From: Planctomycetota bacterium
GTDB lineage: Bacteria; Planctomycetota; Phycisphaerae; Phycisphaerales; UBA1924
Length of the DNA: 64,000 nt
Reading direction: 5' to 3'
Assembly: GCA_018242625.1 (NCBI GenBank)
Contig: JAFEBO010000006.1
Span: 1 to 64,000, forward strand
Below, piece after piece: positions 27,136 to 36,841 of the stretch. The position numbers and the translations under genes are program-made. The first letter of the stretch is position 1; each line of letters opens with the position of its first letter. A model generated the notes under the pieces. It saw nothing but the letters and a program-made list of their open reading frames with translations, did no database searches and was not told the DNA's origin.

Positions 27136-27945
27136 ATGATGAATCGCGTTTTCTCCGCTTCGGCGATGCTGGCCTGGTCGATCGTGGCTTCCGCGGCCCC
27201 CGTCACCGCCTCATTCACCTCCGGCAGCGTCACCGGCGCCGGATTCCCGGAACCCCTCGCCCAGCAGCCCCCCGTCTCGCTCTCCAACAAGCGCTCCGGG
27301 GGCGGCTCCACGGGCGGCGGATTCGGCGGCACCGCCCTGGGCACCATCCAGATCTCGCCCACCGAACAGACCACCGAGGTCGCTCTCACCGGCACCGCCA
27401 CGCACATCAGCGACTTCGGCTACACCGCCGCCTACACCAGCCAGGAAATCGTCCTCTCCCTCGCGCAGGCATCCACCTTCTCGATCACCAACCAGAGCAC
27501 CACGATCGTGAGCGGCGTCAGCAAGTCCTTCAGCCCCGTCACTTTTCAGGGAATCTCCGGCGTTGTCACGAGCTTCACACCAACCCGCGGCGAATTGACC
27601 CCCGGCACATACCGCATCCGCTTCGGAATCGCCGCGGGACGTCCCGACGTCTTTAGCTTCAGCGAAGTCTCCACCTGGTACAACCAGTTCAACGCGACCG
27701 GATGCAACACCACCAGCGTCAACTGGAAACTCACACTCCGCACCCCCTGCTACGGCGACCTCAACAACGACTCCCTCGTCGACGACGCCGACTTCTCGAT
27801 CTTCGTGGCGGCGTACGACATCCTCGGCTGCGCCCAGCCCGGCATGCCCAGCGGCTGCCCCAGCGACTTCAACAATGACGGAGTCGTAGACGACGCGGAT
27901 TTCAGCCTCTTCGTCGTCAATTACGACAACCTGCTCTGCCCCTGA
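27136..27945 (+). CDS. secreted GC-type dockerin protein (paralogue B)
   Basis: 269 residues, ATG with GGGAGAG upstream. Signal peptide MMNRVFSASAMLAWSIVASA, then FTSGSVTGAGFPEPLAQQ and RSGGGSTGGGFGG, matching the start of the previous gene. A central beta domain (~85-200) corresponds to the first half of paralogue A (GYTAAYTSQEIVLSLAQAST versus GYTASYTQTPITLALTKST), while the second half of A is missing. The dockerin tail reads DLNNDSLVDDADFSIFV and DFNNDGVVDDADFSLFV, each near a Cys. It lies 82 bases after paralogue A with no terminator between, and 32 bases before pgeF. Confidence 0.8.
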   Translation: MMNRVFSASAMLAWSIVASAAPVTASFTSGSVTGAGFPEPLAQQPPVSLSNKRSGGGSTGGGFGGTALGTIQISPTEQTTEVALTGTATHISDFGYTAAYTSQEIVLSLAQASTFSITNQSTTIVSGVSKSFSPVTFQGISGVVTSFTPTRGELTPGTYRIRFGIAAGRPDVFSFSEVSTWYNQFNATGCNTTSVNWKLTLRTPCYGDLNNDSLVDDADFSIFVAAYDILGCAQPGMPSGCPSDFNNDGVVDDADFSLFVVNYDNLLCP

Positions 27946-27977
27946 GCGCGCAGCGCCCATCCGCTTACAGGCCGCCC

Positions 27978-28751
27978 GTGCCCCTCGTCCCCGCGCTCAT
28001 CACCGCCTCAGGCGCTCGCGCCGCATTCTCGACCCGCCGCGGCGGAGTCTCCGGGGGCATCTTCGACTCCCTCAACTTCGGCAACCCTTCCGAACTCACC
28101 GGCCCCGAGCGCGACCCGCCCGAAAACATCCGCGCCAATTTCCACATCCTGCTCGAATCCGCCGGCATCCCCCCCGGCGGCGAACTCGTCCAGGTCTTTC
28201 AGGTACACGGCGCCGCCGTTCTGACCGTGCGCCCCGGCCGGCCCGCGCACGCCGGCCCCGGCGACACCAAGGCCGACGCCATCGTCACCGACGACCCCGC
28301 CCGCACGCTCTGCATCCGCACCGCCGACTGCACACCCATCCTGCTCGCAAGCGCCGACGGCAAAGTGGTCGGCGCTGTCCACGCCGGCTGGAGAGGCGTC
28401 GTCACCGATGTCGCCGGCGAGGCCGTTCGCGCCATGCACGCCCTGGGCGTCCTCGAGATCCGCGCCTCCATCGGGCCGTGCATCTCCTTCCAGCACTTTG
28501 AAGTCGGCCCCGAGGTCATCGACCAGTTCCGCACGCTCCCCGGGGCGGCCTGGAGGCAACCCGCCCAAGCCGGCTCCAAGGGATTCGTCGATCTCCAGGC
28601 CACGCTCCACGCCCAGTTGCTGTCCGCCGGCGTCACCCAGATCGAAACCCTGCCGCTCTGCACCTACGCCAGAGATGACCTTTTCTTCAGCCACCGCCGC
28701 GACAAGGGCAGGACCGGCCGCATGGCTTCGATCATCACGCCCGCGCGTTAA
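27978..28751 (+). CDS. pgeF: PgeF/YfiH-family multicopper-like purine nucleoside phosphorylase
   Basis: 257 residues, GTG start. Family motifs: FSTRRGGVSGGIFDSLNFG, VFQVHGAAV, KADAIVTDDP, CIRTADCTPILLAS, VGAVHAGWRGVV, IGPCISFQHFEVGPEV and TYARDDLFFSHRRDKG. The metal-binding His/Cys/His of the family are those of QVHG, ADC and VHAGWRG. Members remove the misincorporated D-Ser/L-Ala-type muropeptide precursors or phosphorolyse purine nucleosides (FAMIN/YlmD type); both activities are reported for the family. The stop overlaps the stop of the convergent ClC gene by a shared TTAA. Family assignment firm, physiological role less so. Confidence 0.9.
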   Translation: MPLVPALITASGARAAFSTRRGGVSGGIFDSLNFGNPSELTGPERDPPENIRANFHILLESAGIPPGGELVQVFQVHGAAVLTVRPGRPAHAGPGDTKADAIVTDDPARTLCIRTADCTPILLASADGKVVGAVHAGWRGVVTDVAGEAVRAMHALGVLEIRASIGPCISFQHFEVGPEVIDQFRTLPGAAWRQPAQAGSKGFVDLQATLHAQLLSAGVTQIETLPLCTYARDDLFFSHRRDKGRTGRMASIITPAR

Positions 28752-30346
28752 CTCCCGCGGCACATATCCACAAACGTCAAAGCAGTTTCCGCGTGATCGC
28801 TCTGAAAGAGCACCGTGACGTGATCGCCGGGTTCGAGCACCACGCCTCCGTGCGGCACAAGTTCCTTGCCGCGCCGCTCAAGCCCCACGAGAAGGCACCC
28901 CGCCGGAATTCCTGCGTCCCGCACGCGCTTGCCCGCCAGCATCGACCCGTGCTGGACCCCAAAGACAACGTGCCTCGCGTGCCCGCCATCTTCATTCTCC
29001 AGCCCGCGCCGGTGCAGATCGGCCTCGAGCAGGGCGTCATACACCGGCTTGCTCCGGAGCTGATCCGCCGTCAGATACGCGACCAGGCAAACGACCGAGA
29101 GCGCAAACAGCTGGTGATAGTTGCCCGTCATTTCGAGCATCAGGACCATCGCCGTGAGCGGCGCACCAACCGAGCCCGCAAACCACGCCGCCATCCCCAG
29201 AATCGCCATCGCCTGCGGATCCACACCCAGTTGAGGAAAAGCGACGGCAACGCCTCTGCCCGCGAGCGATCCGGCCAAGGCCCCCATCAAAAGCATCGGC
29301 GCGAATATTCCGCCCGGCGCCCCGCTCGCATAACTCCCGAGCGTCAGCATCCACTTCACCAAGATCATCAGCAGCAGCCAAGTCACCGTCGCCGACTGGC
29401 ATCCGCCGTTCAATACCCACTCCGCGGCACTGTGCCCGCCCCCCACCGCGAGGGGCATCCACCACGCGATCAAGCCCGCGATTGCCCCCATCGCCCCCGC
29501 CTGCGCCCAACGGGGGACCCGCCTCCACCCGCCCGCCGCCGCCGAGCTCCACAGCAGCGCCTTGTTCCAAATCACCGCGATCACGCCCACTGCCATTCCG
29601 AGCGCCAGCACCGCCGGCAGCGCGCTCAGCGGCATGGTGTCCACGTTCGATATTCGAAATGCCGGCAGCTGCCCCGCCATCGAGCGCGCAACGATGTCCG
29701 CCGACACCGCCGCCACAAGTGCGCCCCCGTAAGTCGTCGGGCTCATCTCCCTCCGGAGCTCTTCGATCACAAACAGCGTCCCCGCCAGCGGAGCGTTGAA
29801 TGCCGCCGCCAGCCCCGCCCCCGCGCCGCACGATACCAGCGGAGGAATCAGCGACGAACGAGCCCCCGTCAACTTCGCCAGCCCCGTGCCCGCCGCCGCT
29901 CCCAGCTGAACCGTCGGTCCCTCCCGACCCAGCGAAAGCCCCGCACCAATCCCGAGAACGCCCCCGGCGAACTTGACGATCGACAGTCTCAGCCATCGCA
30001 TCGATCGCAGGTGAAGCAGAACACCCTTGACGTGGGGTATCCCGCTTCCCGCGGCGTCAGGCTCGAATCGCTCCACCAGCCAGCCCGCACACGCCGCTCC
30101 GCCGAACCCCAGCAGCACGAGCACACTCCAGCCCAGCGGCACGCCCTTCAGCGACGCGAGCAGCCTGCCGCGTGCAACCTCGGCCCCGAAGAGCGACCAC
30201 TGAAATAAAACCGCCTCGAGCCCAACGATGAGCCCGAGCAAACCCGCGAGCAGATAAAAGTTTCTTCGCGCGGCGTGCTGATCCTGGCGGGCAGCGGGCC
30301 CCGAGGGGACCTCCGTGTTCGCCGCGACGGATTCAGAGTCGTGCAC
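28748..30346 (-). CDS. ClC-family chloride/proton antiporter with TrkA-C domain
   Basis: 532 residues, GTG start. Selectivity-filter motifs of ClC proteins are all present: GSGIPHVKG, GREGPTVQLG (with the gating Glu) and GGIFAPMLLMGAL. VIEEL holds the internal proton Glu found in antiporters rather than channels. About ten hydrophobic helices occupy residues 28-430. The last ~75 residues (HGSMLAGKRVRDAGIPAGCL, EPGDHVTVLFQ) form a TrkA-C/RCK-C regulatory domain rather than CBS domains. It follows secE by 40 bases on the same strand with no terminator, an odd place for a transporter, where nusG would be expected. Confidence 0.9.
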   Translation of the reverse strand: MHDSESVAANTEVPSGPAARQDQHAARRNFYLLAGLLGLIVGLEAVLFQWSLFGAEVARGRLLASLKGVPLGWSVLVLLGFGGAACAGWLVERFEPDAAGSGIPHVKGVLLHLRSMRWLRLSIVKFAGGVLGIGAGLSLGREGPTVQLGAAAGTGLAKLTGARSSLIPPLVSCGAGAGLAAAFNAPLAGTLFVIEELRREMSPTTYGGALVAAVSADIVARSMAGQLPAFRISNVDTMPLSALPAVLALGMAVGVIAVIWNKALLWSSAAAGGWRRVPRWAQAGAMGAIAGLIAWWMPLAVGGGHSAAEWVLNGGCQSATVTWLLLMILVKWMLTLGSYASGAPGGIFAPMLLMGALAGSLAGRGVAVAFPQLGVDPQAMAILGMAAWFAGSVGAPLTAMVLMLEMTGNYHQLFALSVVCLVAYLTADQLRSKPVYDALLEADLHRRGLENEDGGHARHVVFGVQHGSMLAGKRVRDAGIPAGCLLVGLERRGKELVPHGGVVLEPGDHVTVLFQSDHAETALTFVDMCRGS

Positions 30347-30386
30347 GCTTCAACATAGGCGCGGCCGCCGCAGCCGTCATGAAGCC

Positions 30387-31097
30387 TTAAGGCTGCCCCA
30401 GGCGGATCACGCCGATCAGCTCAAAGACCTGCTTGAACGCCACGTCGATCACGAAGATCAGCGCCGCGATCAGGAAGAAGGCCACGATCACCACCTGCGT
30501 CTGCAGCGTGATCTCACGCCTCGTCGACCAGTTGACTTTCTTCATCTCCGCGTCGGTCGCGACGAGGAAATCCACCGAGCGATGCTTCAGGCCCACAATC
30601 CAGAAAATGCCCACCACGCCCGCGATCAGGAACAGGCCCGCGCCCGCCGCCTGAAGATACTGCTGCTGGAAGATCGGAATGCCGCCCGCGCGACCGTTGA
30701 TCATCCCCATCACGTCGGTCTTCGACGGCGAACGCACCGCCACGGCCTCGCCCGGCGTCCGCGTCCCTTCCATCGCCAGCGAGCCCAGAATGAGCTGGTG
30801 CTCGCTCTTGCTCACCTGCTCCCACTTCTGAGCTGTCCCGGTGCCGATCGTGACAAAGTCACCCTCGTTCGCTCCGCGCGTCAAAAGCTCCACCGGCTGC
30901 CCCACCGCCGACTCAAACCCCGAGTCCCGAACCGTGATCCGCCACGTCGGCGTCGGAAGACTGATCAGGCCAAGCTGCTGCCAGAGCCAGCCCGCACCCG
31001 CCGCCACGAGCAGCCCCGCCAGGAGCGCCGTCATCCAGCGCACCCAGAACCCCTGCCCGGACTTATAAAATGGCGATGCGCCTGCCTCTGCTTCCAT
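30387..31097 (-). CDS. secE: SecE-like preprotein translocase subunit with long N-terminal extension
   Basis: 236 residues if the ATG at 31097 is used. The C-terminal ~60 residues are diagnostic: DAEMKKVNWSTRREITLQTQ followed by a final transmembrane helix (VVIVAFFLIAALIFVIDVAF). SecE clamps the SecY channel. Two more membrane helices precede it (FWVRWMTALLAGLLVAAGAG and AGAGLFLIAGVVGIFWIV), as in the three-helix E. coli form, but with ~100 exported residues between them that I do not recognise. The ATG lies only two bases from the tRNA-Trp 3' end, with no visible Shine-Dalgarno; a GTG 54 bases further in (AGGGG six bases before) is an alternative start. nusG does not follow. Confidence 0.85.
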   Translation of the reverse strand: MEAEAGASPFYKSGQGFWVRWMTALLAGLLVAAGAGWLWQQLGLISLPTPTWRITVRDSGFESAVGQPVELLTRGANEGDFVTIGTGTAQKWEQVSKSEHQLILGSLAMEGTRTPGEAVAVRSPSKTDVMGMINGRAGGIPIFQQQYLQAAGAGLFLIAGVVGIFWIVGLKHRSVDFLVATDAEMKKVNWSTRREITLQTQVVIVAFFLIAALIFVIDVAFKQVFELIGVIRLGQP

Positions 31098-31099
31098 AA

Positions 31100-31172
31100 C
31101 ACGGCGGGAGGGACTTGAACCCGCAACCTGCGGATTTGGAATCCGCTGCTCTACCAGTTGAGCTACCGCCGT
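31100..31172 (-). tRNA. tRNA-Trp (CCA anticodon)
   Basis: The minus strand folds as a cloverleaf: seven-pair acceptor ACGGCGG/CCGCCGT, D arm GCTC...GAGC, anticodon arm GCGGA-TTCCAAA-TCCGC with anticodon CCA, T loop TTCAAGT, discriminator G. The T stem has one C-U mismatch (positions 50/64). The 3' CCA is not encoded. tRNA-Trp between tuf/rpmG and secE is a widespread bacterial arrangement. Confidence 0.95.
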
Positions 31173-31345
31173 ACTGCCCGACACCTCGCCATTGCGGCGA
31201 GCATCGGCCGGGTTGTTCGAGTTCGTTGCCAAGGAATCCAGCTTTCAGCTTCTCGCTCTCGGCTTCAGGCGCCATTCCGGCCTGGGTCTTGCCCCGGCGC
31301 CGGCCGCCTGCTCTGCTAATGCCCAGTGCCTCATGCCAAGGCTTC

Positions 31346-31528
31346 TTACTTCCGCTTCACCTTGTGCAGCGTGTGCTTCCGCAGGCGCGGCGAGTACTTC
31401 ATCAGGCCTTCCTTCAGGCCCTCCGGCATCCCGCCCTTGGTGTTCACGCTCGTGCGATAGTTCAGGTCGCCCGTCTCCTTGCACTGCAGCCACAGGAACT
31501 CACGAGCATTCGATTTCTTCTTCGCCAT
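31346..31528 (-). CDS. rpmG: 50S ribosomal protein L33
   Basis: 60 residues: KKKSNAREFLWLQCKETG, NYRTSVNTKG and a basic C-terminus KYSPRLRKHTLHKVKRK, the L33 pattern. Only one Cys is present, so this is the zinc-free (C-) form. L33 binds the large subunit near the E site. It lies between tuf and tRNA-Trp in the usual order. Confidence 0.9.
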   Translation of the reverse strand: MAKKKSNAREFLWLQCKETGDLNYRTSVNTKGGMPEGLKEGLMKYSPRLRKHTLHKVKRK

Positions 31529-31560
31529 GACTCAATCTGCCTTTCTTTTCTCGACAAGCC

Positions 31561-31586
31561 GCGGCAGAGGTTTTCGCCTCCGCCGC
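31561..31586 (-). other. strong hairpin between tuf and rpmG
   Basis: On the minus strand GCGGCGGAGG and CCTCTGCCGC pair over ten positions (one G-U) around a CGAAAA loop. No T-run follows, so it is more likely an RNA-processing or partial attenuation element that lowers rpmG relative to tuf than a full terminator. Confidence 0.5.
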
Positions 31587-31649
31587 AGGGGGTTACTTTA
31601 GGTTCGCATCCTGCCACAAGTGCCTGATGCCTTGTACCAGGGGCTTTTC

Positions 31650-32852
<1,203 letters not shown>

Positions 32853-33152
32853 GACAAGACTCCACCCACGGGCTCCACGCGCAAAAGGCGTGTTCCGTGG
32901 ACTTTCGCGAGCGTGCTCACGCCGCCGTTGTCGAACACTCTCCAGCCAAGGCCCTGAGCCGAGGCGAGCGTCAGACGGCGCACAACGCACCCGCGATCAA
33001 ACCGTCCCGCATCGACCACGCTTCTCGCGAAGCCCAGTCTCCCAATGACGCGTTCCGGCACGAATCCAGCACGCTGCCCTCTCAGACAACCGCTGCCTTT
33101 ACCCTGACCCTGGCGACCAGCGCCGATCGCCCAGTGCCTTCTCTTCTCCCAA
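32853..33152. other. tuf leader region
   Basis: Three hundred bases between tRNA-Thr and tuf on the minus strand. I see no gene, no clear terminator and no riboswitch motif. It is probably the transcribed leader of tuf in a tRNA-Thr-tuf-rpmG-tRNA-Trp-secE transcript. Confidence 0.4.
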
Positions 33153-33224
<72 letters not shown>

Positions 33225-33307
33225 GTGTTTTCCACGTCGCCGACTGCCTCAGAGGCCCAGCTCGCCGACGCCCATCACCCCCGGCCAGAGCCGGAATGAA
33301 GGGGAGA

Positions 33308-33366
33308 ATGATAGCCCGCACCCCCACCCCCGAAAACCTCCAAAAGTTCCATCCTGATACCTATCA
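33308..33366 (-). promoter_or_regulatory. possible promoter/operator of the tRNA-Thr-tuf unit
   Basis: On the minus strand a TATCAT -10-like hexamer (33308-33313) lies about 85 bases upstream of tRNA-Thr, but the -35 (TTTTCG) is poor. A perfect dyad TGATA-CC-TATCA (33355-33366) lies about 40 bases further upstream. Weak evidence. Confidence 0.25.
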
Positions 33367-33387
33367 AAAACCGTCCAGGCCCGCCCC

Positions 33388-33915
33388 TCACCCCAACACC
33401 CCCTTCATCCCAAGCGCCCGCCTCAAATCCGCGATCTGCCCATTGTGAATCCCCACGTGGTACACCGCCCGCGCCGCCATCAGATACGGCGGCGACTCCA
33501 CTCCACGAAACATCGCCACCGGCCTCACCAACTCCTCCTCACTCAACCCCTCAATCGCCCCCGCCAGCCGCTCCACCGAATCCGTAAACACCCGCACGCA
33601 CCGCTCATACCGCGGAAACACCGCCCCCCCGCGCGGATCACTCCCAAAGCTCACGCTCTCCGTTCCAAACCGCTCCGAATCTCCCGACGCCCCGCCCTCC
33701 ACGAAATCCCCCGCCGGCAACTCCGCCCTCCCGCGCGGCAGCCACCCGCAAAACCGGTTGTTCGTCAGCGCCAAATGCCCAAGACACCACCCCACATGGT
33801 TCGGCAGCCCCGCCGCCGTCGCCGTGTAGTTCGAATCATCAAACCCAACGAGATACCGCGACAGCAAATCCCGCGAATGCCGCACCGACTGCGCCACCAT
33901 CTCTTGTGACTTCAT
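33388..33915 (-). CDS. DinB-superfamily protein
   Basis: 175 residues forming a likely four-helix bundle. The three metal-binding His of DinB-like proteins are visible: one in GWCLGHLALTNNRF and two in VYHVGIHNGQIADLRRALG. DinB-like proteins are metal-dependent transferases of low-molecular-weight thiols or proteins of unknown role. The protein is complete and lies alone between the tRNA-tuf unit and the dockerin genes. No substrate can be named. Confidence 0.7.
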   Translation of the reverse strand: MKSQEMVAQSVRHSRDLLSRYLVGFDDSNYTATAAGLPNHVGWCLGHLALTNNRFCGWLPRGRAELPAGDFVEGGASGDSERFGTESVSFGSDPRGGAVFPRYERCVRVFTDSVERLAGAIEGLSEEELVRPVAMFRGVESPPYLMAARAVYHVGIHNGQIADLRRALGMKGVLG

Positions 33916-33982
33916 CCCCCCAGCCTACCGCGCCCCCAATTCCCCAGGCGCCTTTCAACGCTGAGCCTCTTCCCCTCATTCC

Positions 33983-34020
33983 TCATTTGGCCCTTTGGCA
34001 ATTTGGCGCTGTGACAATTT
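33983..34020. repeat. short intergenic repeat, TTTGGCCCTTTGGCAATTTGGC type
   Basis: A stretch of TTTGG/CCCTTT/GGCAA words that recurs in modified form at 38129-38170, with shorter traces at 36655-36690. All copies are downstream or upstream of the dockerin propeller genes. Confidence 0.45.
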
Positions 34021-34027
34021 CCCCCTG

Positions 34028-34200
34028 CCCTTCGGCCCTTTCACACACTCCCTCCCCCACACACCATCTCGTCATACCCCACCAAAAACACGCTGAAGTC
34101 CGAATCATCCACCACGCCATCCCGATTCATGTCCGACGGGCAACCCGCCGGCATCGCCGCGTCCGCGCAGTCCAGCATGTTGTACGCCGCGACGAAGATC
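34028..34200. repeat. duplicated 3' end of a dockerin gene (copy 1)
   Basis: The end of the 34041-36512 gene plus its downstream flank closely matches 36674-36841 at the end of the next gene. The match includes non-coding GGCCCTTTCACACACTCC just past the stop, so the DNA was duplicated or converted, not only selected as protein. Confidence 0.75.
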
Positions 34201-36512
34201 GAAAAGTCCGCACCATCCACAACCCCATCATCGTTCAGGTCCGCCGGACAGCAATCCGGCCGCACGGTCGCCGCCGTGCTGATCGCGCTGCCGCACGAAT
34301 TCTCCACGATCACGTCATACCCCCCCGCATCCGCCACACCGACATTCTCGATGCGCAAGTGCGCGGAATGAACTCCAACGAGTGTTGAGCCCGTACCCGT
34401 CGGCCCGTCGCTCAACTCCGTCGTCCCCTTCCTCCACTTATACGTCGGCGTGTTGGTCCCGACGTTGTCCACAATCACGCGTATCTCCGCACTCGTCCCG
34501 CAATACGCAACCGGATCGCGCGGCTGCGTCGGAATCATCGGCTCGCCGCTCACATACCGCGGCAGATCGTGCCGTCCGATGAAGCCGATCGACGCAATGC
34601 CGTACCCCCCAATCTCTCCGCCCAAAACCGCGATCTGCCCGAGCGAACTGAAAGCAGTAGCCTCCCACGCGGCGCCATTCCATCGCATGACCGAAGACCC
34701 GATCAGCGCGATGAGCGAACCTCGATAGACAAACAGCTGCGACACCGCGCCGGGCGCATTCATCGCTTCCCAGCCGCTCCCGTTCCACGCCGCCGCATTC
34801 GCCACCGGCGTCGCGCCGGCCATCGTCATCTGCCCGCCCACAATCAGCTTCCCGTTCCATACCGTCAGCGCATTCACCGCCCCGGTCACGCCCCCGCCAA
34901 CCTTCTCCCACGCCGCGCCGTTCCACGCGATGATGTTGGAGGCCGCCGAACCGCTCACAACAGCGAGCGCCCCGCTCCCGCCGACGAACAGCTTCCCGGC
35001 AAATTCACATCCCGCGCGAAGGTCATTGCCCGTCAGCCCGTTCCCGAATCCGTGCCAAAGCGCTCCATCCCACGCCGCAACTCCGCGCGCGTTGATCGTG
35101 CCGCTCGGTGATATCTGCCCGATCGCAACCAGCTCTCCGCCATACTGCGTGAAGCAGCTGATCGAATTCGCGATCAGGTCCCCCAGCACTCCCCAGTTCG
35201 TCCCATCCCAGGCCGACACAACGCTGTTCACCGGCGACTCGCTCCGCGGAGCGCCGCCCCCCACAATCAGCTTGCCCTGATATTCCCCGACAGCCGTGGC
35301 CTTGCTCCAGAGCCCGTCGCCCGCCGGTTCCCACTTCTCCCCCGACCACGACATCGCATAGTTCACGCGCTGGTCACCAACACGAACAAAATCACCCGCC
35401 GCAGCAAAGCGCCCGTTCCACGTTCCCATCACAAACTTGCCCGCCTGCAGCGCAGGCTCGAGCGACACCCACTCCGCACCGGTCCATCGCGCGCCCCATC
35501 GTCCGACGTAAGGCCAGTTCGCCAGCTGCCCACCCGCCACGAGCGTGCCCTCCGATTCGCCCATGCAGTACACCGCGTCGTTGATGCTCCCGATCGCGTT
35601 CTCGCCCATTCCCGCCGGCGCCCATTGCACCCCGTCCCAGGAAGCGATGAGCATGAATGCCGTTCCGGAATTCGAGAAGGAGACTTTCCCGCCCGCAAAC
35701 AACCTCCCGCCAAAAGACCGCAGCGCAGACACCCGCCCGCGAACCCCGTCGCCCACAACCTGCCAGGCGCCGCCGCTCCACTGATAAACGTTCGCCACGG
35801 TCGAAGAGTCAGTCCCCGCGATCAGCGCCCCGCCGTACTCCTCGAGCGCAAGAACACTCCCGGAAGGTCCCGCCCCAAGCGCCGTCCAGCCCGTTCCATC
35901 AAAGGAAGCGACGCTGCACGACTTGCCGCCCACCGTAAACGTGGCGCCGCCCGCGATCAGCGATCCGCCAAACGAACGCAAGCTGTACACGCTCGGCGAT
36001 CCGGCACTCGGCAGCGCACGCCACTGGCTCCCGTTCCACGCCGCCAGCCCCGCTACCGGCAATCCACCGGCCTGGCTCAGGTTGCCTCCGACAAACAGCT
36101 CCCCCTGATACACCGCCAGCGAATACGCCTCGCCAACAAGCCCAGCCCCGAGCGCCTCCCACGCCGTTCCGTTCCACGCGGCGATTCGCGCCGCATTCAC
36201 ACTCCCCACCTTCTGAAAATTCCCCGCCGCAATCAGCTTCCCTTGAAACTCCACAAGCGCCGAGACCTGCCCGACAAACCCGCCTCCCAGCACCTCCCAT
36301 GCACCGTTCCGCCGCACCGCAACCGCTCCCAGCCCGCCGGCCATCCCCGCGCACGCAAGCCGAGTCTCTCTATCCTCGTGCCACGACGCCATCGCGGTTT
36401 GCGGCAGACCAAACGCCGCGTATCCAACCCCCTCCACCACCTGCTCACACTGCGCGCCCGCCAGCCGCCCCGCCGCCGTCAGCCCCAAGAGCACAACCCA
36501 AAGAAGTCGCAT
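34041..36512 (-). CDS. secreted beta-propeller protein with Ig-like and GC-type dockerin domains
   Basis: 823 residues from MRLLWVVLLGLTAAGRLAGA, preceded by AAGGAGG. After the signal peptide comes a long series of ~45-residue repeats with the pattern VxxWNGxxWxxLGxG ... GxLIAGGxF, for example AAWNGTAWEALGAGL, GELFVGGNLSQAG and WNGKLIVGGQMTMAG: a kelch/galactose-oxidase-central-like propeller. Around residues 660-760 an Ig-like domain follows (RVIVDNVGTNTPTYKWRKG, GGYDVIVENSCGS). The tail has two dockerin loops (DLNDDGVVDGADFSIFV, DMNRDGVVDDSDFSVFL). Likely exported and displayed; binding partner unknown. Its 3' end is nearly identical in DNA to that of the next gene. Confidence 0.8.
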   Translation of the reverse strand: MRLLWVVLLGLTAAGRLAGAQCEQVVEGVGYAAFGLPQTAMASWHEDRETRLACAGMAGGLGAVAVRRNGAWEVLGGGFVGQVSALVEFQGKLIAAGNFQKVGSVNAARIAAWNGTAWEALGAGLVGEAYSLAVYQGELFVGGNLSQAGGLPVAGLAAWNGSQWRALPSAGSPSVYSLRSFGGSLIAGGATFTVGGKSCSVASFDGTGWTALGAGPSGSVLALEEYGGALIAGTDSSTVANVYQWSGGAWQVVGDGVRGRVSALRSFGGRLFAGGKVSFSNSGTAFMLIASWDGVQWAPAGMGENAIGSINDAVYCMGESEGTLVAGGQLANWPYVGRWGARWTGAEWVSLEPALQAGKFVMGTWNGRFAAAGDFVRVGDQRVNYAMSWSGEKWEPAGDGLWSKATAVGEYQGKLIVGGGAPRSESPVNSVVSAWDGTNWGVLGDLIANSISCFTQYGGELVAIGQISPSGTINARGVAAWDGALWHGFGNGLTGNDLRAGCEFAGKLFVGGSGALAVVSGSAASNIIAWNGAAWEKVGGGVTGAVNALTVWNGKLIVGGQMTMAGATPVANAAAWNGSGWEAMNAPGAVSQLFVYRGSLIALIGSSVMRWNGAAWEATAFSSLGQIAVLGGEIGGYGIASIGFIGRHDLPRYVSGEPMIPTQPRDPVAYCGTSAEIRVIVDNVGTNTPTYKWRKGTTELSDGPTGTGSTLVGVHSAHLRIENVGVADAGGYDVIVENSCGSAISTAATVRPDCCPADLNDDGVVDGADFSIFVAAYNMLDCADAAMPAGCPSDMNRDGVVDDSDFSVFLVGYDEMVCGGGSV

Positions 36513-36673
36513 AAAGCCTCCTTCGCCGACCGCGGCCGCCTCATGTTCCCCGCGCAGGAAACCAAGAACGCGCCTGCTCGCCCCCAACTCTCTCTCTGGT
36601 TCCGAACCATCCCCACAAACCCCAGTTTCACGTACAAACGCTCCCAAAACCCCCCGCCCACCGCCCCTTTGCC

Positions 36674-36841
36674 CCTCGGCCCTTTCACACACTCCCCCCA
36701 CACACCATCTCGTCATACCCCACCACAAACACGCTGAAGTCAGAGTCGTCCACCACCCCGTCCCGATTCATGTCCGACGGACAATCCGCCGGCATCCCCG
36801 CGTCCGCGCAGTCCATCACGTTGTACGCCGCGAGGAAGATC
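36674..36841. repeat. duplicated 3' end of a dockerin gene (copy 2)
   Basis: Counterpart of 34028-34200. Differences are mostly third-codon changes inside the gene, and the first ~25 bases beyond the stop are also alike. Confidence 0.75.
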
